A DNA stretch of 64,000 nt from Companilactobacillus zhongbaensis (GCF_003946515.1 NZ_RHOM01000009.1:19745-83744); one strand, 5' to 3'. Positions 8,671 to 17,771 are shown, counted from the first letter of the stretch. Notes: generated by a model not told the origin, from the letters alone. Translations and numbers: made by a program.

Positions 8671-8842
8671 GACGGAGGGGCCCGGGGATACAGACCTCAG
8701 CACCTAAATTATTCTTAGCGATTTATCGCTTAGAATAAGACCGAGTTTTGAGATGCCCGAGTGGTCTCCTCGGGTAGCTCAAAATCGCGTCAGGTGCGTT
8801 CCAGCGTCTGTATCCCCGGGCCCCGGAGTCGGCAGTGAACCA
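8671..8842 (+). repeat. E1: divergent member of the folded E element family
   Basis: A 19-bp perfect outer stem (GGGGCCCGGGGATACAGAC pairs with its complement at 8806-8824) encloses hairpin 1 (TTATTCTTAGCG / CGCTTAGAATAA) and hairpin 2 (TTTTGAGATGCCCGAG / CTCGGGTAGCTCAAAA), and CACCT pairs with AGGTG. It ends with the family tail GGCAGTGAACC. The stem sequences differ almost completely from the other copies while the architecture is the same. It lies between convergent genes. Confidence 0.8.
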
Positions 8843-8948
8843 CCAACACAAAATATCACCTCAAACCCAACACACCTAAAATCACAAACGCCACCACAAA
8901 CAAAACGCTTCTCGTCTGCCAAAAACTCTCTCACCTCTAGCAAAACAA

Positions 8949-9788
8949 CTATCCTACACGACTAGTACCGTCAGCATAATTCAAACTAACTCCACTCTGC
9001 ACATTAAAAATATAAACATTAAAATGCACCGAATCATCACCAACAGACTGTGCCTCCATCTGAACACCACGAGCCAACAGCTCATTACCACGAAACACAG
9101 GAGTAACCCGATACCGAACAAACCGACGACTATCACCCTTCAAATAATAAGCAACATCCATCTCATGAGCCTGCATCTCAGGACTATTCAAAGAAGCCGT
9201 CCCAGTCATCAAGTTCTTCATATTATTATTCTGTCCAGTAAACTGATACCCGATCAAATGACTACGATTATAAAGCCAGCCACCCTTGATCCGTTTATTA
9301 TGCCAACCAGTAGGACTAATAAACAACCGTTCACGCTTATCCGAAGGCATCAACGACTTATTCAACAAAGCATTAGCAGCCGTAACTCGGTTCAAACCAT
9401 CCAAATTACCATAAGACTGCCAAGCACCGGAAGCAGTACTCATATCAGCCTGACTAAATTGCGGATTATTATTATTCACGGTAATTTGCTGTTTTCCTGC
9501 GTAATCTAATTGTGCAAGATCAGAAGCAGAACTCGAAGAATCATTTTGATCCGACTGTGCTTGATCAGAGTGCTTACTAATATAAGCTCGATTCTGTTCG
9601 ATCTTCTTCTGCTTAGTCTTGATCTGTTTTTTCAGCTTCTTATTACTCTTCAGTAACTTTGAAGCCTTATCTTGAAACTCTGTTTGATCATTATTTTGTC
9701 CCGCATCAACGTTTGATTCGACCGAAACTCCGGCAAAAAGCAAAACGCCAAATACTAAGACAATTATCGCTTTAAATTGTTTTTTCAT
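8949..9788 (-). CDS. Secreted DNA/RNA non-specific endonuclease (EndA/NucA type)
   Basis: Secreted nuclease of 279 residues: signal peptide or N-terminal anchor (about 7-24), a charged coiled-coil segment (about 38-70), a Ser/Gln linker and a beta-beta-alpha-Me nuclease domain from about 95. The catalytic motif is NRSHLIG (174-180, His 177), with NLMTG and Asn 201 supplying the metal-binding side. Members degrade extracellular DNA or act in DNA uptake. Its ATG overlaps the TAA of the upstream lipoprotein gene by one base, so the two are translationally coupled and probably act together at the cell surface. Confidence 0.87.
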   Translation of the reverse strand: MKKQFKAIIVLVFGVLLFAGVSVESNVDAGQNNDQTEFQDKASKLLKSNKKLKKQIKTKQKKIEQNRAYISKHSDQAQSDQNDSSSSASDLAQLDYAGKQQITVNNNNPQFSQADMSTASGAWQSYGNLDGLNRVTAANALLNKSLMPSDKRERLFISPTGWHNKRIKGGWLYNRSHLIGYQFTGQNNNMKNLMTGTASLNSPEMQAHEMDVAYYLKGDSRRFVRYRVTPVFRGNELLARGVQMEAQSVGDDSVHFNVYIFNVQSGVSLNYADGTSRVG

Positions 9789-10369
9789 TATTGTTTAGCC
9801 TTCCTATATCCAGCATTGATTGCTTCTTGTTCGGACGAGAAATAAACCGCATTTTTCGATTTCATACTGTAACCACGTTGTCCCGGCAAATGATAAACGT
9901 GCGAATTGACATTACCGATAATGTATTGCGAATCACCGCCGGAGATCATCTCATCGCCAGAGTTATTGGCATTATTATTCGTCGTTGGTTGATCCTCTTG
10001 TTGATAATCATTCGACTGCTCAGGACTAGCCGTCACAGCTGGAGCTGAATTTTGTGATTCATTCTTTTCCTCCAACTGTTTTCTTTCTTGTTCCGTTTTA
10101 GCTAATTCTTCATCAAGCTGCTGGTTAGTTGCTACCAACTGCTTGTGTTCTTTTTTAGCTTGATCATATTCTTTTTTCGAGATCTGTTCAGTCTGGTCCG
10201 TCGACGAACTAGTTGAATCGGTCTCTTCTTCACTACATCCCGTCAAAACCAAAGCCATCGTTAAAAAAACTGCTCCCGTTGCTAAGAGCGGCTTTAGTCT
10301 GACATTTTGTAAGTTAATGACTACGATGGTTATCATCGCAATCACTAGCATTATCCCGATCAAGGTCAT
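9788..10369 (-). CDS. Membrane/lipoprotein with C-terminal small domain, coupled to the nuclease
   Basis: Protein of 193 residues with two hydrophobic segments (2-19 and 28-43), the second ending in a lipobox-like LTGC (Cys 45). A helical Lys/Glu/Gln-rich coiled coil (about 65-105) and a Gln/Asn-rich linker lead to a C-terminal module IIGNVNSHVYHLPGQ..YSMKSKNAVYF..EEA-like, similar to the small Ada-type domain often found beside EndA nucleases. Start supported by GGGGG seven to eight bases upstream; the unusual two-segment N-terminus means a later start cannot be excluded. The stop overlaps the nuclease start (TAATG). Role unknown; probably anchors or assists the nuclease. Confidence 0.7.
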   Translation of the reverse strand: MTLIGIMLVIAMITIVVINLQNVRLKPLLATGAVFLTMALVLTGCSEEETDSTSSSTDQTEQISKKEYDQAKKEHKQLVATNQQLDEELAKTEQERKQLEEKNESQNSAPAVTASPEQSNDYQQEDQPTTNNNANNSGDEMISGGDSQYIIGNVNSHVYHLPGQRGYSMKSKNAVYFSSEQEAINAGYRKAKQ

Positions 10370-10450
10370 TTTTCATCCCCCATTTTTAAAGTCAAAGTTA
10401 ATTTTACCTAAATCCGATCTCTGATACAAAATCCCCCACTGATTTTGCCA

Positions 10451-10482
10451 GTAAAAAAGCAATATCCAATTGAGAATATTGC
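10451..10482 (-). terminator. Terminator after the flavodoxin gene
   Basis: On the minus strand AGCAATATTC and GGATATTGCT form a stem with a TCAATT loop followed by TTTTTT. Confidence 0.75.
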
Positions 10483-10492
10483 TCTTGGTCCA

Positions 10493-10936
10493 TTATTTTA
10501 AACTGTCGATAACGTAATCGGCTAGTTGATCAACACGTTTGAAGTCATCTTCATCAGGTTCTTGATTGATCTTAACTGAATCTGCTGCTTGATCACCATT
10601 GCTCGAATTCAATTGCATCGTGAAATAATCCACGGCACGACCATAGTGAACGTGACCCTTGGAACTAGATCCAGCGACCGCAAATTTTGTACGGTCTAGA
10701 TCAACATCCTTGAGGTCTTCGTAAAAGTCCAAGGCTTCATCAGGAAGATCACCATCGTGGTAAGTATAAGAAACGATAATGATAGCATCGTATTCTGGTA
10801 GGTCATAAGCGTCACTATCGACTAGTTGTTCCAAAGTAACGTCTTGACCCTTACCCTTTAAATATTCTTCTAAATGTTGGGCGATCGATTCATTGTGTCC
10901 AGTCATACTCGTATAAGATACTAAGATTTTGCTCAT
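10493..10936 (-). CDS. Flavodoxin
   Basis: Small FMN-binding electron-transfer protein of 147 residues. The N-terminal strand and phosphate loop MSKILVSYTSMTGHNE, the YDAIIIVSYTYHDGDLP segment and AVAGSSSKGHVHYG match the flavodoxin fold. The ATG at 10936 is chosen because AGG lies seven bases upstream; that SD overlaps the stop of the preceding gene, so the two are coupled. Its redox partner is not visible; co-transcription with an NAD(P)-binding protein suggests a shared redox role, which is inference. Confidence 0.88.
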   Translation of the reverse strand: MSKILVSYTSMTGHNESIAQHLEEYLKGKGQDVTLEQLVDSDAYDLPEYDAIIIVSYTYHDGDLPDEALDFYEDLKDVDLDRTKFAVAGSSSKGHVHYGRAVDYFTMQLNSSNGDQAADSVKINQEPDEDDFKRVDQLADYVIDSLK

Positions 10937-10944
10937 TATTTTAC

Positions 10945-11565
10945 CTACCATCTAACGCTGATGCGTTTATTTTGAAATTTATTGTTTTGGATCTCGTCGA
11001 CCATGGCAATTGCGTAATCGGCATAACTGATCTCACTATTTCCTTGATCGTCGAAGGTCAATTCTTCGCCGGCCAAGACGTATTTGCCAGTCTTTTTACC
11101 ATCAAAAACAAAATTAGCTGCAGGACTAATGTAAGTCCAGTTGATATCGCTAGTTCTCAACAAGTCCAAAGCTTTTCCCATTTGCTCACTCAAGGGTTTT
11201 ACTGCTTCAGGGAAATCAGCTTGTTGATAAAGTTGCTGATTGTGATCTTTATCAAGATACAACGAACCAGCTCCACCGACCGTCAACAAACGAGTCTTCA
11301 AACCTGACAAGATCTCGATCAAATGTTTGGTCGAAGGAACGTATTCCACGACCTTATCGCCGAAAAAGCCGACCGCATTAACTAACACGTCAAAATCTTT
11401 TACATCATTAGCCGTTAAGCCATAAATATCCTTTTCAATAAACACATCTGTTGGTGATTTCTCAGCAGAACGAACGATCGAAGTTACCTCAATTCCTCGA
11501 CTCAAGGCTTCTTTAACAATCATTGAACCCTCTTTACCATTGGCACCAATTACTGCAATTTTCAT
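10945..11565 (-). CDS. NAD(P)-binding Rossmann protein (NmrA/epimerase-like)
   Basis: Protein of 206 residues with the N-terminal dinucleotide motif IAVIGANGKEGSMIV and the YDVLVNAVG-like second strand (FDVLVNAVGFFG), typical of short atypical SDR or NmrA-like proteins that act as reductases or redox sensors. The ATG at 11565 follows GGAGG by seven bases. The gene is the first of a two-gene unit with flavodoxin. Two identical palindromes GTGTACAC flank its promoter and SD, pointing to control by a redox or HxlR-type repressor. Substrate unknown. Confidence 0.78.
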   Translation of the reverse strand: MKIAVIGANGKEGSMIVKEALSRGIEVTSIVRSAEKSPTDVFIEKDIYGLTANDVKDFDVLVNAVGFFGDKVVEYVPSTKHLIEILSGLKTRLLTVGGAGSLYLDKDHNQQLYQQADFPEAVKPLSEQMGKALDLLRTSDINWTYISPAANFVFDGKKTGKYVLAGEELTFDDQGNSEISYADYAIAMVDEIQNNKFQNKRISVRW

Positions 11566-11598
11566 GTGTACACCTCCACTTATACTTCCAGTGTACAC
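11566..11598. promoter_or_regulatory. Pair of GTGTACAC palindromes, likely operator
   Basis: GTGTACAC occurs at 11566-11573, between the SD and ATG, and at 11591-11598, 25 bp apart centre to centre. A TATAAG-like -10 lies between them. The layout fits a repressor covering promoter and start; which repressor is not known. Confidence 0.6.
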
Positions 11599-11627
11599 AA
11601 AATCAAGCAATTTGACTGAAATGAAGT

Positions 11628-12782
11628 TTAGTAATCGCTAGAATTTCCTAAACCGTCGAGCCAAAAACTATCTTGGATCTGGTCGAGCAAAGTCACTAAT
11701 TGCTTTGTTTCTTTAACATCGTGAACACGCAAGATCCGACCACCAGCTAAATACATGGCAGCTTCCGTCACCAAAGTCATCGGTAGACGGTCGTCTTTAG
11801 AGATACCTAAAAGATCACCGAAAAAACCTTTTCGAGAAATAGCCACCATCATCGGCCGTTTCAAGTTGTTGAACTGATCAAGATTTCTGATCATCGAATA
11901 ATCTTGGGCACCGTGAACGACTTTGGAATAGCCAACGCCTTGGTCGATGGCGATCCGTTCAAAATCGATCCCGGAACTAGTCAACTGTTGCAAGTTTTCT
12001 TCAAAAAAATCGTACATCCCTTTAGTCAAATTGTGATATTCATGGCCACGACTGCTGTGCATCGTCAACAAGCCACAGTCAGAGTCAGCCATTAGTTTTA
12101 ATTTTTCAGGGTCATCCGTAAAAGCATTAACATCATTAATGATCGAAACGCCTTCGTCTAAAGCAGCTTTCATCACAGGCAATTTGTACGTGTCGATGGC
12201 GATATTGACGTTGGGAAATTCTTTTTTAATGGATCGGATCAAAGGAATCGTCCGTTCCATTTCGACTTCGGGACTAACTTCGGTAAATCCAGGACGAGTC
12301 GTTTGGCCGTTGACTTCGACCACATCAACCCCATTGTCGACCATTTCTTCAACGTGTTTTAACAGTGCGTTCTCGCCTTGAAAGTATCCACCATCATAAA
12401 AAGAATCCGGTGTATTATTCATGATCCCGTAAATCATCGCGGTATTAGTCAAATCATAACTAAATGAGCCGGTCTTCCAAATCATTTGATGAGCTTTTAA
12501 AATATCGATCAACTGCTCTTTGTTGGTCGCAAAAAACTTATCCCAAACTTTGATTAGTTGTTGCAGCGTTCTAAGGTCAAGCATTGCTTGAACGGTATCA
12601 TCTTCAACTGTCACAAAACTATCCAGCTGTTGGATCAGATCGACTAACTTAGTTTGATCAGATCCATCGATCTGCGAAAACTCCAACAACAATAAGTTTT
12701 GTTCGTCAGCCAGTTTGAGTAGAGCTTGACCCGCAATCGTATAGTCCATCCGTAGTCGAGCAGTTATTTCTTGAATATGCAT
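11628..12782 (-). CDS. folP: Dihydropteroate synthase
   Basis: Joins p-aminobenzoate to the pterin pyrophosphate to make dihydropteroate in folate synthesis. The catalytic TIM-barrel begins near residue 110 with IYGIMNNTPDSFYDGG, followed by EVNGQTTRPG, NIAIDTY, ININDVN-like SIINDVNAF and VAISRKGF. The protein is 384 residues, about 110 longer than the classic enzyme because of an N-terminal extension, as known in lactobacilli. It is the last gene of the fol operon, one base after the rdgB stop. p-Aminobenzoate synthesis genes are not in the window. Confidence 0.93.
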   Translation of the reverse strand: MHIQEITARLRMDYTIAGQALLKLADEQNLLLLEFSQIDGSDQTKLVDLIQQLDSFVTVEDDTVQAMLDLRTLQQLIKVWDKFFATNKEQLIDILKAHQMIWKTGSFSYDLTNTAMIYGIMNNTPDSFYDGGYFQGENALLKHVEEMVDNGVDVVEVNGQTTRPGFTEVSPEVEMERTIPLIRSIKKEFPNVNIAIDTYKLPVMKAALDEGVSIINDVNAFTDDPEKLKLMADSDCGLLTMHSSRGHEYHNLTKGMYDFFEENLQQLTSSGIDFERIAIDQGVGYSKVVHGAQDYSMIRNLDQFNNLKRPMMVAISRKGFFGDLLGISKDDRLPMTLVTEAAMYLAGGRILRVHDVKETKQLVTLLDQIQDSFWLDGLGNSSDY

Positions 12783-12783
12783 G

Positions 12784-13380
12784 TTATCGATCCCCGTCTT
12801 TGATTAATTGGATTAGATTTTTCGCAGCCCGACCACGATGAGTCAACGGAATCCGTTCTTCATCGGGAAGTTCTGCTAAAGTTTTACCTAATTCTGGTAA
12901 ATAAAAGATCTTATCGAAACCACTGGAATGATCCCCGTGATCCTCACGACTGATCAACCCAGTCACTTCACCTTTTGCCGTGATGACACGACCTTTCGGA
13001 TCAACAGCAGCTAAGTAAGTGATCATCGTGGCCGTTCGTCGGTCTTCCGATAGATCCGCCATCAGATCCAGCAATGTTTGATTGTCACTTTTGGCTTTAT
13101 CTTGATGCAGCTCCCTTTTCGTCGTCACGCCCAAAGCATTGGGTAAAGCCGGGATCTCGATCCCACTGTCATCACTGATGACCGGGCGCAAGATCTTATT
13201 CGATAAAAAAGTCGCTTTGTTCGTCGCATTATTTTTATAACTGTCCGTCGATTCATCGGGAAACTTGACTGGTTCAAAAAAATCAGTGTACTGAGCCGCG
13301 TTTAAGCCGAAAAATTCAAGATCTTTTTGTAGATCCAAGGTTTTAAATTTGTTGTTTGAAGCAATGAGCCATTCCGTCAT
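12784..13380 (-). CDS. rdgB: RdgB/HAM1-family nucleoside-triphosphate pyrophosphatase
   Basis: House-cleaning enzyme of 198 residues that hydrolyses non-canonical purine triphosphates (ITP, XTP). Motifs: N-terminal IASNNKFK, the metal site ISDDSGIEIPAL, and HRGRAAKNL near the end, all typical. In lactobacilli this gene sits inside the fol operon between folC and folP, as here, where it may dephosphorylate the dihydroneopterin triphosphate intermediate; that role is a proposal from context rather than sequence. Confidence 0.9.
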   Translation of the reverse strand: MTEWLIASNNKFKTLDLQKDLEFFGLNAAQYTDFFEPVKFPDESTDSYKNNATNKATFLSNKILRPVISDDSGIEIPALPNALGVTTKRELHQDKAKSDNQTLLDLMADLSEDRRTATMITYLAAVDPKGRVITAKGEVTGLISREDHGDHSSGFDKIFYLPELGKTLAELPDEERIPLTHRGRAAKNLIQLIKDGDR

Positions 13381-13392
13381 CGTATCACCTCA

Positions 13393-14718
13393 TTATTCAT
13401 TCCAAAGTGGCTTGATCTGGTTGATCAAGTAAAATGAGCCAGTAAAAATCACTAAATCTGAAGCTGTTTTTTGCAGCTCACGAGCCTTGTCGAGAGCATC
13501 CGTGATAGAGTCCGCCAAAAAAATATCTTTACCGTCACTTTCGGGATCATCTTTAAACACTTGATACAAGTCTACAGCTGGTAATGCTCGCTCAAAATTA
13601 TTGGGACTCGTCACGATAAAGGTGGCCGGCAATTCTAGCAAGATGTCGACGCATTTTTGATATTGCTTATCTGCCAAAAAGCCGACTACTACGATCAACT
13701 TTTTATTGGCGCGTAACTTCGTGATCGAATCGACCAATCCCTTGATCGCGTTGACATTGTGGGCTGCGTCTAACACCACAGTTGGATTCTTTGTCAATTG
13801 CTGCATCCGTCCTGGCAAAGAGACCGTTTTGAGCATCGATATTAAATTGTCAGCTGTGATCTTGATTTCACTGTCTTGATTAAAAAGCTCGATCCAATTC
13901 AAGACATTTTGCAAATTCTTGATCTGATAAAGTCCGCCGAGATTAAAGTAGACATCGTCGTAATGCTTTTTTCGAAAATACAAATTAACGACAGAATAAG
14001 TTAAATGTTCCTCATCCAAGGCCACATTGTAGCTACCCGTTTGGGTCAAACTCGCCTGCTGATGGTCTGCTTCATTTTGTAAAATTTGTTCTGCACGACT
14101 ATTTTGAGTAGGATAACTCACTACCTTAATGCCCGGTTTGATGATCTTCGACTTGGCCGTAGCGATCTCTTCAATGGTCGATCCTAGAAATTTCATGTGA
14201 TCCATATCGATCTTCGTGAACACGGCATACTCAACATTTCGCGTAGCATTAGTAGCATCGAGCTCGCCACCCATACCGCATTCATAAATGACGTAGTCAA
14301 GAGCTCGTTCGTTGAAATAGATCACGGATACTAAATACCAAGTTTCAAAAACGGAGAAATCTTTTTGGCTCAAATCCAATTGATTCCAAGCCGACTCCAA
14401 AGCCTCGTAACAATCAACAAAGTCATGCTCGGAGATCGTCACTCCATTTTGTCTGACTTGTTCGCGGTCGTCGTAAAAGGCCGGACTAGAAAAAATACCG
14501 ACTCGATAACCGGCATTGAGTAGCAGCTGATAGATCATTTCAGAAGTCGAACCTTTACCATTCGTTCCGGCGATGTGGATCGTTTTGAAATTAAGATCTG
14601 GTTTGCCTAATTGATCTAATACCTTTTGAAGCAGTGGGATCCGTGAACCAGAATCGTTATATTTGATAACTTTGGGCATTGAAGCAACGATTTTACTATA
14701 TCTTTCTTCTCCAAGCAT
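13393..14718 (-). CDS. folC: Dihydrofolate/folylpolyglutamate synthase
   Basis: Mur-ligase-type ATP enzyme that adds glutamate to dihydropteroate and folates. The 441 residues show the P-loop AGTNGKGST, a KIDMDHMKFLG stretch, and LDAAHNV in the C-terminal domain. The ATG at 14718 is chosen, with GGAG eight bases upstream; a GTG three codons earlier overlaps the SD and is unlikely. It lies 11 bases after folE and 12 before rdgB in the same operon. Confidence 0.93.
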   Translation of the reverse strand: MLGEERYSKIVASMPKVIKYNDSGSRIPLLQKVLDQLGKPDLNFKTIHIAGTNGKGSTSEMIYQLLLNAGYRVGIFSSPAFYDDREQVRQNGVTISEHDFVDCYEALESAWNQLDLSQKDFSVFETWYLVSVIYFNERALDYVIYECGMGGELDATNATRNVEYAVFTKIDMDHMKFLGSTIEEIATAKSKIIKPGIKVVSYPTQNSRAEQILQNEADHQQASLTQTGSYNVALDEEHLTYSVVNLYFRKKHYDDVYFNLGGLYQIKNLQNVLNWIELFNQDSEIKITADNLISMLKTVSLPGRMQQLTKNPTVVLDAAHNVNAIKGLVDSITKLRANKKLIVVVGFLADKQYQKCVDILLELPATFIVTSPNNFERALPAVDLYQVFKDDPESDGKDIFLADSITDALDKARELQKTASDLVIFTGSFYLINQIKPLWNE

Positions 14719-14729
14719 TGAGACCACTC

Positions 14730-15302
14730 CTAGTTATATTTAAGTTCCTGCAAAAATTCCATTTTCTTAGCTTGATCCTTAAAAACACCGTTGTAAAAAG
14801 TCGTCGTTGTCTTGCTATTAGTCTTCTGCACACCACGCATCTCCACGCACATGTGCCGAGCAGTCACGATCACCGCCACCCCTTGAGGGTCGAGCAATTC
14901 GCTTAATTTCGTTCCGATCTGACTAGTGATATTCTCTTGAACATTAGGTTTCTTGGCCACAAAGTCGACTAGCCGTGGGATCTTGCTCAAGCCAATGATC
15001 TTGCCGTCTTTTGGTTCATACCCGACTGTCACTGTGCCGAAAAATGGCAACAAGTGGTGTTCACACATCGAGTAAAAAGGAATATCTTTCACGATGACAT
15101 TCTCGCCATCAACGAGTGAATCGGTTTGAAAAATCTTTGAATCGGTAAATTCGGGGTCTTCCAAAGAACTAAATATTTCGCTATACATCTTGGCGACCCG
15201 TTTCGGTGTTTCGACTAATCCTGCTCGATTAGGGTCATCACCGACTGCTTTTAAAATATTTCTAACACTATCTTCAATAATCTGCTGGTTTTCCGAGTTC
15301 AT
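14730..15302 (-). CDS. folE: GTP cyclohydrolase I
   Basis: First committed enzyme of folate synthesis, converting GTP to dihydroneopterin triphosphate. The 190 residues contain the zinc motifs YSMCEHHLLPF and ARHMCVEMRGV with the conserved Cys/His ligands, plus GLSKIPRLVDF. Short spacing to folK (12 bases) and folC (11 bases) indicates one transcript. Confidence 0.97.
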   Translation of the reverse strand: MNSENQQIIEDSVRNILKAVGDDPNRAGLVETPKRVAKMYSEIFSSLEDPEFTDSKIFQTDSLVDGENVIVKDIPFYSMCEHHLLPFFGTVTVGYEPKDGKIIGLSKIPRLVDFVAKKPNVQENITSQIGTKLSELLDPQGVAVIVTARHMCVEMRGVQKTNSKTTTTFYNGVFKDQAKKMEFLQELKYN

Positions 15303-15314
15303 TTAAATGCTTCC

Positions 15315-15800
15315 TTAAATTAGTTTTTTAATATATTGGCTTCCAGCTAAGGATCTTTCAGCCGTTATAACTTTATCTTTAAAAATATTGTCATCATCTA
15401 AGACTTCCAGTAATGGCGTTAACACGAACAAACGGTTGAACATTTCCGGATGAGGAACAACGAGATCCTTTGTATTAATGGTTTGATCGCCAAAAAGTTC
15501 AATATCAAGGTCTAACGTCCGTGGTCCCCATTTGATCGTCCGGACCCGCTTGTATTTCTTCTCTAGACCGTGCAAAACTTCCAATAGTTCTGAGGCCGAA
15601 AAAGTCGTTTTGAGCTTGATGACGGCATTGATGAATTGATCTTGGTCGACGTTCCCAACTGGGTCGGTCAAATAGTAGGCAGAACTTTTCACTTCAACTA
15701 TTTGCTCGACGGAACGTAAGTCATTGATTGCGTGAGCAACGATGTCTTCTGACTTGCCAAGATTACTGCCGACACCTACATAAGCTGTCGTAATTGCCAT
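15315..15800 (-). CDS. folK: Hydroxymethyl-dihydropterin pyrophosphokinase
   Basis: Transfers pyrophosphate from ATP to 6-hydroxymethyl-7,8-dihydropterin. The 161 residues show AYVGVGSNLG at the N-terminus and the signature KWGPRTLDLDIELFG with metal-binding aspartates, then VPHPEMFNRLFVL. Its ATG overlaps the folB stop by one base (TAATG), indicating coupled translation. Confidence 0.95.
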   Translation of the reverse strand: MAITTAYVGVGSNLGKSEDIVAHAINDLRSVEQIVEVKSSAYYLTDPVGNVDQDQFINAVIKLKTTFSASELLEVLHGLEKKYKRVRTIKWGPRTLDLDIELFGDQTINTKDLVVPHPEMFNRLFVLTPLLEVLDDDNIFKDKVITAERSLAGSQYIKKLI

Positions 15801-16165
15801 TATTTATATGAAACTTCCACTTCAGCGCTGTCGAGAATGCCATTGATCGGTAAGTTCTGCTTTTTAACACTGACGATGACATTGTCTAATTGATCAGAAT
15901 TTTGTTGGTAAATCTCCCGCATGATCAAAGTTGCCAAGGTCTCGATCAATTTGATATCGTCACGAGCGACGATCTTGGTGATTGTTTGGTAAATCGGTCC
16001 GTAATTAATCGTGTTTTCCAATTTATCTTCAGCCAGTTGATCAAAATCGACTTGATCAACTACTAGCTCAACGTTGATGACAACATCTTGCCCCACGACG
16101 CGTTCTTCATCATAAACGCCAATATGGGCGTGAAATTGCATTTGGTTCAATTTAATTTTTAACAC
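15800..16165 (-). CDS. folB: Dihydroneopterin aldolase
   Basis: Cleaves dihydroneopterin to the hydroxymethyl pterin used by FolK. The 121 residues have the typical MQFHAHIGVYDEE start region, INYGPIYQTI and the C-terminal VSVKKQNLPI. Translation appears to start at GTG 16165, six bases after AGGGGAG. It is the first gene of the fol operon. Confidence 0.93.
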   Translation of the reverse strand: MLKIKLNQMQFHAHIGVYDEERVVGQDVVINVELVVDQVDFDQLAEDKLENTINYGPIYQTITKIVARDDIKLIETLATLIMREIYQQNSDQLDNVIVSVKKQNLPINGILDSAEVEVSYK

Positions 16166-16204
16166 AAATGGCTCCCCTTTCTATAACTAAAAATTAATAA
16201 AAAA

Positions 16205-16223
16205 ATATTCAAAATCCGAATAT
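16205..16223 (-). promoter_or_regulatory. Short hairpin with T-run in the fol leader
   Basis: ATATTC-AAAATCC-GAATAT is a perfect inverted repeat followed on the minus strand by TTTTTTT, about 40 bases upstream of folB. It could be a weak attenuator; the stem is short and AT-rich. Confidence 0.3.
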
Positions 16224-16386
16224 CTTGGGTAGTTGAGTCTGTTTTTATTCATTTTTAAAGGTGATTAAATTTTACCACGTGGTTATAAAAAAAGAAATTT
16301 TGCAAGATTTAATTTTTCAACCTGTCTAGACAGTACATCTTAGCTCGTCGTGTAGTAAAATTAATGCATGTGATAAGGAGATCAAA

Positions 16387-17040
16387 ATGACAAAATATCA
16401 AATTTATTTCGTTCGACACGGTCGTACTTTTTTCAATAGTTTACACAAAATGCAAGGCTGGTCCGATTCCCCACTACTACCTGAAGGGATCGAAGTCGCT
16501 AAGAAAGCTGCTCACGCCTTAAAAGACGTCAATTTTAACTTGGCATATTCAACCGATACTAGAAGAGCCGTTGATACTGCTAAGATCATCATGGATGAAA
16601 ACCGTAATGACCTAAAACGTCACCACATCAAGGAATTCCGTGAACAATTTTACGGATATTTTGAAGGCATGTACGCTGCCGAAACTTGGTTCGTAGCAGG
16701 CCAACAACACGGCACGCCAACTTACTTAGGTATCATCGACAAATACGGACTAGAATCCAGTTTCGACTTTTTAAAAGAAGCCGATCCAATGGATTACGCC
16801 GAAAACTACGAAGAATTTTGGAGCCGGATCAACCGCGGCTTCAAGAAATTAGACAAGGTAGCCAAAGACGGCGACAAAATCCTCCTAGTTTCCCACAGCA
16901 CCACAATTTATTCGCTAGCCAAAACGTACCACGTCCCTGAGCTAGAAATAAACGAAACACCACTAAATTCCAGCTTGACCATCCTCAACCGCGAAGACGG
17001 CAAGAATACCGTCACAACATACAACAAAGTCTTAGAATAA
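16387..17040 (+). CDS. Histidine phosphatase (phosphoglycerate mutase family), copy 1
   Basis: Protein of 217 residues with the RHG phosphohistidine motif (FVRHGRTFFN, His 11) and the second catalytic histidine in LVSHSTTIYSL; the conserved arginines and glutamate (EFREQFYGYFEG) are present. Lactobacilli often carry several such proteins annotated as phosphoglycerate mutase; many are broad phosphatases, so a glycolytic role is not assured. SD AAGGAG precedes the ATG. The next gene is a close paralogue, making this a tandem duplication. Confidence 0.85.
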   Translation: MTKYQIYFVRHGRTFFNSLHKMQGWSDSPLLPEGIEVAKKAAHALKDVNFNLAYSTDTRRAVDTAKIIMDENRNDLKRHHIKEFREQFYGYFEGMYAAETWFVAGQQHGTPTYLGIIDKYGLESSFDFLKEADPMDYAENYEEFWSRINRGFKKLDKVAKDGDKILLVSHSTTIYSLAKTYHVPELEINETPLNSSLTILNREDGKNTVTTYNKVLE

Positions 17041-17111
17041 GCAGAACTGATCGATCGATTTGATATAATAAAATCGTTAAGTAAATATTTCAAAATCATT
17101 AGGAGGACAAC

Positions 17112-17771
17112 ATGACAAAATATCAAGTATACCTAGTGCGCCACGGAAAAACCTGGTTCAATCGCTACAACAAAATGCAAGGTTGGTCCGACACCCCACT
17201 AGCACCAGATGGAGTAACAGTAGCCAAACAAGCAGCCCAAGCATTAAAAGACACAGACTTTGCAGCAGCCTTCTCATCAGACGCCCGCCGCGCCATAGAT
17301 ACTTGCAAAATCATCGTTGATGCCAACAAAAATCACGACAAAATCAAACCAACAAAACTACCAGAATTCAGAGAAGAATTCTACGGCTACTTCGAAGGCC
17401 ACAACGCCGCCGAAACTTGGTTCATAGTAGGAAAACCACACGGTATAGAAACATACGGCGAAGTAATTTCCAAATACAGCATGGACGACAGCAAAGACTT
17501 CTTAAAACAAGCCGACCCCTTCCATGACGCAGAAAACGCCGAAGAATACTGGGAAAGACTAGACAAAGGCTTCAACAAACTAGACGAAATAGCCAAAGAC
17601 GGCGACAAAATCCTATTAGTATCCCACGGAACAACCATCCGTTCGATCATGGACAAATACAACGCCGGCAACTTCGACATAACAGAAGGCCCAAGAAACT
17701 CCAGTTTGACCATTCTAGAAGTAGATAACGGCGAAAGAAAAGTAACAACATACAACAAGTTGTTAAAGTAA
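17112..17771 (+). CDS. Histidine phosphatase (phosphoglycerate mutase family), copy 2
   Basis: Tandem paralogue of the gene at 16387, 219 residues, with LVRHGKTWFN and LVSHGTTIRS. The middle part (FREEFYGYFEG.NAAETWF) is almost the same as in copy 1. Copy 2 has the more usual SHGTT motif, while copy 1 has SHSTT. The 71-base gap contains AGGAGG before the ATG and no clear terminator, so the pair may be one transcript. Codon use is noticeably more C-ending than in copy 1. Confidence 0.85.
   Translation: MTKYQVYLVRHGKTWFNRYNKMQGWSDTPLAPDGVTVAKQAAQALKDTDFAAAFSSDARRAIDTCKIIVDANKNHDKIKPTKLPEFREEFYGYFEGHNAAETWFIVGKPHGIETYGEVISKYSMDDSKDFLKQADPFHDAENAEEYWERLDKGFNKLDEIAKDGDKILLVSHGTTIRSIMDKYNAGNFDITEGPRNSSLTILEVDNGERKVTTYNKLLK

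Noticed and set aside
9024..9509. 161-codon plus-strand ORF opposite the nuclease
   Set aside because: Antisense shadow of the nuclease; composition is low-complexity Thr/Ile/Arg with no SD.
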